Part shown: in pieces, positions 31,156-37,789 of the stretch
Layout: the number at the start of each line of letters is the position of its first letter
Numbering within the stretch: position 1 is the stretch's first letter
Assembly (NCBI GenBank): GCA_016201205.1
Contig: JACQDF010000246.1
Location: 1-39,956, forward strand
DNA: 39,956 nt
Origin: Acidobacteriota bacterium
Lineage (GTDB): Bacteria > Acidobacteriota > Terriglobia > Bryobacterales > Bryobacteraceae
Direction of reading: 5' to 3'
Translations under genes and position numbers: made by a program
Notes under the pieces: model-generated
What the model saw: only the letters and a program-made list of their open reading frames with translations
The model's database searches: none
What the model was told of the DNA's origin: nothing

Positions 31156-31848
31156 ATGCAGAATCTGCTCAACCACCCTGCCCTGGCGGCCGCCCTTCCG
31201 GACCGCTTGCCTTTCACCATCGCCCAGCGCACCCGCCGCGTCTACGACCGCCTGGCCGCGTTCTACCCGCTGTCGACGATGTTCTTCCACTCGAGAGCCC
31301 ACCGCCGCGCCATGGCCGATTCCGGCATTCGCGACGGCATGCAGGTGCTGGAAATCGCCACCGGCTCCGGCGAAATGTTTCGCCGCCTGGTGCGCGTCAA
31401 CCGCGGCGGCGCCACTCTCGGTCTGGATCTCTCCCCCAACATGGCCGCGCGCACGCAGCACCGGGTCTCGAAGGAATTTCCCGGTTCCGTCGCCCGCTGC
31501 CATGCTGTCGACGCCCGCTTCCTCCCTTTCCGTGATGAATTCTTTGACGCCATCGTCTGCTGCTATCTGCTCGAATTACTAAGCCAGGACGACATCCTGC
31601 GCACCCTGTCCGAGATTCGCCGCGTGCTCAAGTGCGGCGGCACCTTCACTCTTGTGCTGATCGGCGAGAAGACCGAACTGTTCAACCGCCTCTACCGCGT
31701 GCTGGGCAGTCTGGCGCCGGCCTTCTGGGGACGCCAGATCGAGCAGCGTGTCACGGATTTCCTCACCCTGCATGATCTGCGCATCTTGAGCGACTGCACG
31801 GTTCGCCAGTCCTTTTATCCATCCCGCGTGCTCACCGCCCGCAAGTGA
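31156..31848 (+). CDS. Class I SAM-dependent methyltransferase
   Basis: 230 residues with the Rossmann-type methyltransferase core. Motif I is VLEIATGSGEMFRRL, the acidic end of strand 2 is LGLDLSPNM, motif II is CHAVDARFLPF, then FDAIVCCYLLELL, and post-I is EIRRVLKCGGTFTLVLIG. The style is like UbiE/COQ5 and phospholipid or small-lipid methyltransferases (YDRLAAFYPLSTMFF near the start is also typical). The substrate cannot be named. It lies 30 bp after the kinase gene on the same strand and is probably co-transcribed. Confidence 0.88.
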   Translation: MQNLLNHPALAAALPDRLPFTIAQRTRRVYDRLAAFYPLSTMFFHSRAHRRAMADSGIRDGMQVLEIATGSGEMFRRLVRVNRGGATLGLDLSPNMAARTQHRVSKEFPGSVARCHAVDARFLPFRDEFFDAIVCCYLLELLSQDDILRTLSEIRRVLKCGGTFTLVLIGEKTELFNRLYRVLGSLAPAFWGRQIEQRVTDFLTLHDLRILSDCTVRQSFYPSRVLTARK

Positions 31849-31873
31849 TATAGTTCTGCCTAAGGAGCCCGTT

Positions 31874-33037
31874 ATGTCAGATCGCCGCACTTTTCTCTCT
31901 TCTCTTGCCGCCGCGCCGGTGTTTGTGCCCTCTTCCGCCTTCGGCGCCAATGAGCGCGTTCGCTACGGACTGATTGCCGCCGGAGGCCGGGGCCGCTACC
32001 TCAATCGCATCTTTACCAAAGCCGGCGCCGAGTGCGCCGCTCTCTGCGACGTTTACGAGCCCCACCTCGAGATGGCCAGGAAAGACTCGCCGGATGCGCA
32101 GACCTCGGTCGAGTATCGCGAGCTGCTCGAGCGCAAGGACATCGACTGCGTGGTGATCGCTTCACCCGACCACTGGCATTGCCCGATGCTGATGGACTCG
32201 CTGGCCGCCGGCAAGGACGTGTATCTGGAAAAACCGCTCTCCAAGTCCCTCGAGGAAAGCGCGAAGATGATCCACGCCGTGCGCAAATCAAAGCAGGTTG
32301 TGCAGATCGGCATGCAGCGCCGCAGCGCCGAATCCATTCGGAAGGCCGCCAAGCTGGTCGAGGACGGCGTACTGGGCCGGATCACGCTGGTCAAGCCGCA
32401 GTGGCATTGGAACATCGCCGGTCCACTCGATAACTCGCCGCTGCCCGGCAAGCTCGATTGGAAGCGCTTCCTGGGCAATGCAAAGAAGCGCGACCTCGAG
32501 CCCATGCGCTTCCGCCGCTGGCGTTACTTCTGGGATTACGCCGGCGGCAACATGACCGATCAGGGGACGCACCTGATGGACGTCGTGCAATGGTTCACCA
32601 GGTCCGGCCCCCCGAAATCCGCCATCTGCCACGGCTACGTCGCGAAAATGACTGGCGCCGAGCACCCCGATGTCTTCAGCGCCGTCTTCGAGTACGCCGA
32701 CTTCATGGTCACCTGGACGCTCGATTACTGCAACGCTTATCAGAACGGCTGGTCGATCACCTTCCTGGGCGACAAGGCTACGATGATCCTCGACGACGCC
32801 GGCTTCGCCGTCTATGCCGAGCCATGGAAGAAGAACGCCGAGCCGCTCCACGAAGAGAAAGCGCCGGTGCCGGTGGAATCGCACGTGCAAAACTTCCTCG
32901 ATTGCATCAAGTCGCGCCAGGATCCCAACTGCACCGTCGAGATTGCCGCCGAGGCAGTGGCCGGCCCGCACCTGGCCAACCTGGCCATGGTCAAGGGCCG
33001 CAAGGTCGCCTATCGCGAGGCGGCCAAAGCCACCTGA
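31874..33037 (+). CDS. Gfo/Idh/MocA family oxidoreductase, Tat-exported (copy 3)
   Basis: 387 residues with the Tat signal MSDRRTFLSSLAAAPVFVPS. It has GLIAAGGRGRYL (one Ala where Gly is usual in the Rossmann loop), LCDVYEPHL, VIASPDHWHCPM, E119-K120-P121 and H232/D235 in QGTHLMDVVQWF. AAGGAG seven nt before the ATG is a good ribosome-binding site. Motif details (SPDHWH, RWRYFWDYAGGNMTDQG) follow the common acidobacterial/planctomycete exported subgroup. It stands outside the bidirectional sugar operon, 26 bp after the methyltransferase gene, so its pathway is not clear from context. Confidence 0.92.
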   Translation: MSDRRTFLSSLAAAPVFVPSSAFGANERVRYGLIAAGGRGRYLNRIFTKAGAECAALCDVYEPHLEMARKDSPDAQTSVEYRELLERKDIDCVVIASPDHWHCPMLMDSLAAGKDVYLEKPLSKSLEESAKMIHAVRKSKQVVQIGMQRRSAESIRKAAKLVEDGVLGRITLVKPQWHWNIAGPLDNSPLPGKLDWKRFLGNAKKRDLEPMRFRRWRYFWDYAGGNMTDQGTHLMDVVQWFTRSGPPKSAICHGYVAKMTGAEHPDVFSAVFEYADFMVTWTLDYCNAYQNGWSITFLGDKATMILDDAGFAVYAEPWKKNAEPLHEEKAPVPVESHVQNFLDCIKSRQDPNCTVEIAAEAVAGPHLANLAMVKGRKVAYREAAKAT

Positions 33038-33062
33038 CGTTGCACGAATCGATGGGCTGTGA

Positions 33063-33806
33063 TCACTGCGGATCCTTCGCGCAGCGGAAACCCAGGTTGG
33101 GCGTCCTTTGATTCGGCCGCACCCAGTTGCGGAAGAAAACCGTAATCCGCGCCGGGCTGTCGGACCATGCGCCTCCCCGAATCACTTTGTAAACGCCGGT
33201 CTCGGGCCCGCGGGGATTCCTGGAAGGCGACTTCGCGTAGTATTCGCGCTCGAACCAATCGAAGCACCATTCGGACACGCTGCCGGCCATGTCGTGCAGG
33301 CCGAATTCATTGGGCGGGAAGCGGGCGACGGCCCCGGCGCCGTCCTGGATGTCGTAGAGCGCGAGTTTGCGGTCTGCTTTGTCGCCCCACGGGTAGTTGA
33401 ACCCGTCCTTCCCGCCTCTGGCGGCGCGCTCCCACTCAGCCTCGGACGGCAGGCGTTTTCCGCGCCAACCGCAATAGGCCATCGCGTCTTCCCAATCGAC
33501 GTTGTAGATCGGATCGTTCGTCCGATCGGCCGGCAGTTGCCCGTCCCGCCAGTGATACGGAGGGTTTCGGCTGGTAGCTTTGACAAATTCCGCATACTGG
33601 CCGTGCGTGACCTCGGTTTTGTCCATCCAATACGCGTCGAGATAGACCTTGTGATCGGGGCGGTCATCCAATAAGACGAGCGGCCGCATCCTGGTCTGAT
33701 CGTCCGGAGTCAGCCGCGTACGGCCCATAGTGAACTCGCCGGCCGGAATCAGGACCATGCCCTCTTCGGCGGTCAACAAAGAAGCCCAGAGCCAGAAGAA
33801 CCGCAT
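33063..33806 (-). CDS. FGE-sulfatase-fold (SUMF1-like) protein without catalytic cysteines
   Basis: 247 residues with a short signal (MRFFWLWASLLTAEEG). The formylglycine-generating-enzyme fold is evident: VLIPAGEFTMGRT, YWMDKTEVTHGQYAEFV, VDWEDAMAYCGWRGKRLPSE, AEWERAARGG, NEFGLHDMAGSVSEWCFDW, VIRGGAWSD and NLGFRCA. True FGEs carry two cysteines shortly after the RGGSW motif; here that stretch reads SDSPARITVFFRN with none. It is therefore unlikely to make formylglycine. Such proteins are often binding or scaffold domains, or unrelated enzymes on this fold. It overlaps the DUF1501 gene by one base (TGATG) and ends the operon. Confidence 0.88.
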   Translation of the reverse strand: MRFFWLWASLLTAEEGMVLIPAGEFTMGRTRLTPDDQTRMRPLVLLDDRPDHKVYLDAYWMDKTEVTHGQYAEFVKATSRNPPYHWRDGQLPADRTNDPIYNVDWEDAMAYCGWRGKRLPSEAEWERAARGGKDGFNYPWGDKADRKLALYDIQDGAGAVARFPPNEFGLHDMAGSVSEWCFDWFEREYYAKSPSRNPRGPETGVYKVIRGGAWSDSPARITVFFRNWVRPNQRTPNLGFRCAKDPQ

Positions 33807-35206
33807 CAGACGAACAGGTCCGCAATCTCGTCGTCGATCACCATTTCCGTTGCGCCAAGCACATCGACATAGCGATAGGCCCGCCGGGAAGGCGTGTTCG
33901 TAATCTCTTTTTTCCAGTCGATGCCGAGAGCCGAATAGATGGTGGCGTACACGTTCTCGGTCTTGGGCTGCATCTTCTTGTACTTCCAGCCAGTGTCCAC
34001 GATCTGCGCGCCGTCCTTGCCGGTGGCGCCAATGACACGGCCCCCTTTGATGCCGCCGCCGGCGAACAGCGACAGGTAGGCAAGGTTGTAATGGTGCCGG
34101 CCCTTGACGCCGTTCAGCGGGCCGGGCGTGCGTCCGAATTCGGTCGCCATGACCACCAGCGTCTCATCCAGCAGCGTCTTGCCGTTCTGCCGCGGCGAGG
34201 GCGAAGCGGCGAGATCGCGCAACAGGTTCGCCATGGCGCGGTCAAACTCGTTGCAGCGGACGTAGTGGTTCGACTTTGTCGAGTGATCGAAGATGTTCTT
34301 ATGATGGTCCCAATCGGGATGCACGATGTGGATGTAACGCGTGCCCGCATCGGCCAGAATGACATTGCGCGCCAGCAGGCAGCCGAGGCCTGCCTCGTTG
34401 TCTCCGTAACGCTCGCGCTCCTGCTTTGTCATCTGGAAGGACTTCGGCCAGCGCGGATCCCCGAGCGCCTGATAGGCGCTCTGCTGGAAGTCGCGGAATG
34501 AGCCGAAGCTGCGCTCTCGGCCCGTGCGGGAAGGCGCCATCGCCTTGTCGAGCTCGTTCAGCAGCCGATAGCGTTCTTCCAGCACCTCCATCGCTTCCTC
34601 ATCCAGCGCCGAGCCGCCCACGCCCGACTTCACGTTGATATCCAGCACGGAGTGCTTCGGGTGCAGAAAGCCGGTGGACAGCGCGCCGCATCCGGAGGTG
34701 TCGAGATTGCAGCCGATATACGTCGGGAAGGTGTCCTTCTCCCGGCGCTGCTTTTCCAACTCGTATGCGATCACCGAACCAACCGACGGGATCTCGGGCG
34801 CCAGCGCCGGATTCAGGGGACGGCCCGCTTGCGTGTAATACTGGCCCCGGAAGTGCACCACCTCGTGGCTCTTCATGGAACGGATAATCGACACCCTGTC
34901 CATTTCCTTCGACAGCTCGGGGAAGAGGCGGTGACTCAGGTAGAGTCCGTTGCGAATCTCGCGGACGTCGAGATCCTCAGGCGTGCCTTCGGACTCCTTG
35001 AAGTCGAAGGTGTCCAGATGGCTGATGGCGCCGGCGATCTCGATCAGCACGCAAAAGCGCGCCGTGCCGCGAGGATTGGCCCGGCCGGCGGCGCGGGCGC
35101 AAACAGGGCTTAGCGCTTGATCGGCGAACGAGGCCAGAAGCCCGTATCCGCCCAGACGCAGGATATCGCGGCGGTGCGCGAGCAGATCTTGAACACGGCG
35201 TTGCAT
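33806..35206 (-). CDS. DUF1501 family protein, Tat-type leader
   Basis: 466 residues with RRDILRLGGYGLLASFADQAL, a Tat-like leader. DUF1501 belongs to the alkaline phosphatase/sulfatase-like superfamily. Visible family motifs are CVLIEIAGAISHLDTFDFK, VSIIRSMKSHEVVHFRGQYYTQ, PSVGSVIAYELE, FPTYIGCN, YIHIVHPDWDHHKN, LVVMATEFGRTPG and KGRHHYNLAYLSLFAGGGIKGG with conserved His and Asp. I see no CxPxR formylglycine site. DUF1501 genes nearly always follow a DUF1549/DUF1553 partner, as here (1-bp gap), but their biochemical role is unproven. It is probably periplasmic. Confidence 0.9.
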   Translation of the reverse strand: MQRRVQDLLAHRRDILRLGGYGLLASFADQALSPVCARAAGRANPRGTARFCVLIEIAGAISHLDTFDFKESEGTPEDLDVREIRNGLYLSHRLFPELSKEMDRVSIIRSMKSHEVVHFRGQYYTQAGRPLNPALAPEIPSVGSVIAYELEKQRREKDTFPTYIGCNLDTSGCGALSTGFLHPKHSVLDINVKSGVGGSALDEEAMEVLEERYRLLNELDKAMAPSRTGRERSFGSFRDFQQSAYQALGDPRWPKSFQMTKQERERYGDNEAGLGCLLARNVILADAGTRYIHIVHPDWDHHKNIFDHSTKSNHYVRCNEFDRAMANLLRDLAASPSPRQNGKTLLDETLVVMATEFGRTPGPLNGVKGRHHYNLAYLSLFAGGGIKGGRVIGATGKDGAQIVDTGWKYKKMQPKTENVYATIYSALGIDWKKEITNTPSRRAYRYVDVLGATEMVIDDEIADLFV

Positions 35207-35207
35207 A

Positions 35208-37781
35208 TCAGTAATTGAAAATGAACTCGGGGCTGTTGATCAGCGCCCATTGCAGATTCTCAGCGCCGCGGCGCCGGTCTTTGGCGAGCGTTCTCAACCC
35301 GACTTCGCGTTCGGCCGCGGTCGGACGCCGGGAAATGGTGGCCAGGAAGAGTTTCTCCATCAGCGCTTCATCGCTGGGGTCCTGAAGTAAAGTCTCGACG
35401 CTGCTGCCGCCGATGGCCAGCACGCGATCGGTGACAATCTTCGATTGCATCAGCAGCATCGCTTGCAACGAACTGGGCGGAGTCTTCTTCGGCATGTCGT
35501 CGCGGTTGGATTGCCCGAAGACTTTCATGAAGCCTTGGACCTCCTTGTCGGCTTTCTTGGGCTCCGACATCTGCTGCACCATCGGCACTTTGCCGGCGCC
35601 GCTCGACAGCTTCGCCGGTCGCGCCGTGGCCAGTGTGATGGCGTCATGCAATTCGGCGGCGGTCAGCATCCGCACGTATTTGCGCGCGTAGTAGGGCGCG
35701 TAGCGGTCCTGCCACTGGCCGTCAAAGCGTGAAGAAAGCTGGTAGGCGGACGAGTTCAGGATGGTGCGCATGAGCTTGCGGAAGCGGTACCCCGACTGCT
35801 GGAAGTCGCGCGCCATGGCATCGAGCAGCGCGGCGTTGGCGGACTGATCCAGGCGTGCCAGATCGAAGTCGTCCACCGGCTCGACGATGCCAAAGCCCAT
35901 CAATTCCGCCCAGATGCGATTCGCAAACGCCCGTGAGAACTGAATGTGAGAAGTGATCATGCGCGTCAGTTCGTCGCGCTCATTGCGCCCCGGCGCCGGC
36001 TCTTCGCCCGTCAGCAGGAAGCGCGGTTTGCCGCTGCCGCCCGAGCGTGGAAAGCGGACGATGCTTTCGGCTTTGGTGTCGTAGCCCGCCGCCGCGTCGT
36101 CCACCGTGTATTCGGTGTTGGCCTGATAACCGTTCTCCCAGTTCATGATCTGGCGTGTTTTTCCAAAGAAACCGGCCTGGCGGAAGAAATCCTCGCGCTT
36201 CTTTCCGGTCAGAAAGAGGTTCACCTTTTCCAAATGCCCCCTGCCGTCATGGCAGGAAATACAAGCAAGGTTCAGCCCGAGGAAGACTTTCGAGTACGTA
36301 ATCGTGAACTCATCGATCGTGTCGGGGATATTGACAAGATCCATCGCGTCGGGCGCCTCGGGATCGTCCTTGGCTTTCACAAAATCGCGGGCGAAATAGA
36401 GCCCCCCGGGCGCCGAGAAGCTCGATTTGCCGGCGCCCGTCAGCAGATCCGCGACGACTTCATTGTAGGGACGGTCCAGCCGGAGCCATTCGCGCAACCA
36501 GTAGTGAAACAGGTTCAGGCCGTAGCCCATCCGCGAGCCGGCGCGGAAAAGATCTTCAAAATAATAAGTCCACTTGTCGAGGAAGCCCTCGCCGTCGAGC
36601 AGACGATCGATGAGCTTTTCGCGCTTTCCCGGATCCGGGTCTCTCAGAAACGCCACCAGCTCTTCATAAGGCGGGATGCGGCCGGTTGTATCGAGCCAGA
36701 CGCGGCGCGCGAATTCTTCCTCCGAGGCAGGAGGCGCATGCCGAATCCCGTCGCGCTCCATGCGGCTGAAGATATGCTCATCGATGTAATTTCCGTAAGG
36801 CCGGGCCGCGTGCGTGAGCGATCGGCTCCGGGCCGGGAGCGTCTGCGACACCTGCTGCGTGATCGAGGACGCCGTCTTCTTTCGGTCTTCCGGAGCCTGG
36901 AACAGGGCGCGGTGGGCCGCATCGATCGTATCCTGGCGGTGCATGCCGGAAAGCGAATCGGCCATGCGAAAGATCTGCACGCGCTTGCCGTTCACCTCGG
37001 CGATGAACAGCCGGCCCTTGGAATCCGCCGCCATCAGATGCGGCAGTTGGAGCATCTTGGGATCGCCCCATTGAAGTGCAACCGCGCCGCCGGCGAGCCC
37101 GAGATGCGTTATGCGGTGGGCGTCGCCGTCGGACACCAGCAACTGCCCGCCGGCGACGAGCAGGCCGAAGGGATTCCCGAACCCATTCCATTGAGTCACA
37201 AACCGGCCATCCAGGGAAAAAACCTGCACCCGGTTATTCCCGCGGTCGGCTACATAAATGCGGTCCTGGCTGTCGATGGCGAGTCCGTGCGCGGTGGCGA
37301 ACTCACCCGATCCCTTGCCCTTCTTGCCCCAGCTCGCCAGGATCTTGCCGCCGGCAGCCAGCTTCACCAATCGCCCGTGGCCCGTGTCGGCAACGACGAT
37401 TTCGCCCGTCGAGGCAAACACCAGGTCGTCCGGAGCGCGGAACGGCCCCTCGATGGTTGCCAGGAGCTTGCCATCCGTCGAGAATTTGCGCAGGTTGTCG
37501 AGCCCGTTGTCCGTGGTCCAGATATTGCCGTCCCGATCCACGCGGAGACCGTGCGGCACTTTGAACATGCCTTCGCCGAGGCTGCGCACGTGGCGGCCGG
37601 CCGGATCGAAAACCATCAGCGGTTTTGGACCGCGATGAAGAACATAGATGCGATCCTGGCGGTCGATCGCCACGGCGGAAAGCGCGCCGATCTCTTCGCC
37701 GGGCGGCATGGCCAGAAAGCCTTCCGGCACGGGCGCCTGGGCGTGCAGGGCGGCGGCGGCCAGCAAGAGCGCGATCCACAT
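35208..37781 (-). CDS. NHL beta-propeller fused to DUF1549-DUF1553, with one haem c motif
   Basis: 857 residues with a signal (MWIALLLAAAALHAQA). Residues about 20-275 are NHL repeats (VPHGLRVDRDGNIWTTDNG, AHGLAIDSQDRIYVADRGNN). They are followed by DUF1549 (FARRVWLDTTGRIPPYEEL, FLDKWTYYFEDLFR, YNEVVADLLTG), a single haem-binding C507-I-S-C510-H511, and DUF1553 (SRAFANRIWAELMGFGIVEPVDDF, LMRTILNSSAYQ, LQWALINSPEFIFNY). In the common version the partner domain is a PSCyt cytochrome or Ig-like domain; the NHL front end is less usual. It is co-transcribed after the receptor gene (8-bp gap) and before DUF1501. The function is unknown, probably periplasmic redox or glycan handling. Confidence 0.9.
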   Translation of the reverse strand: MWIALLLAAAALHAQAPVPEGFLAMPPGEEIGALSAVAIDRQDRIYVLHRGPKPLMVFDPAGRHVRSLGEGMFKVPHGLRVDRDGNIWTTDNGLDNLRKFSTDGKLLATIEGPFRAPDDLVFASTGEIVVADTGHGRLVKLAAGGKILASWGKKGKGSGEFATAHGLAIDSQDRIYVADRGNNRVQVFSLDGRFVTQWNGFGNPFGLLVAGGQLLVSDGDAHRITHLGLAGGAVALQWGDPKMLQLPHLMAADSKGRLFIAEVNGKRVQIFRMADSLSGMHRQDTIDAAHRALFQAPEDRKKTASSITQQVSQTLPARSRSLTHAARPYGNYIDEHIFSRMERDGIRHAPPASEEEFARRVWLDTTGRIPPYEELVAFLRDPDPGKREKLIDRLLDGEGFLDKWTYYFEDLFRAGSRMGYGLNLFHYWLREWLRLDRPYNEVVADLLTGAGKSSFSAPGGLYFARDFVKAKDDPEAPDAMDLVNIPDTIDEFTITYSKVFLGLNLACISCHDGRGHLEKVNLFLTGKKREDFFRQAGFFGKTRQIMNWENGYQANTEYTVDDAAAGYDTKAESIVRFPRSGGSGKPRFLLTGEEPAPGRNERDELTRMITSHIQFSRAFANRIWAELMGFGIVEPVDDFDLARLDQSANAALLDAMARDFQQSGYRFRKLMRTILNSSAYQLSSRFDGQWQDRYAPYYARKYVRMLTAAELHDAITLATARPAKLSSGAGKVPMVQQMSEPKKADKEVQGFMKVFGQSNRDDMPKKTPPSSLQAMLLMQSKIVTDRVLAIGGSSVETLLQDPSDEALMEKLFLATISRRPTAAEREVGLRTLAKDRRRGAENLQWALINSPEFIFNY

Positions 37782-37789
37782 GCTGATTC

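Noticed and set aside
33063-33806. Active formylglycine-generating enzyme
   Set aside because: The two catalytic cysteines expected after the RGGxW motif are missing.
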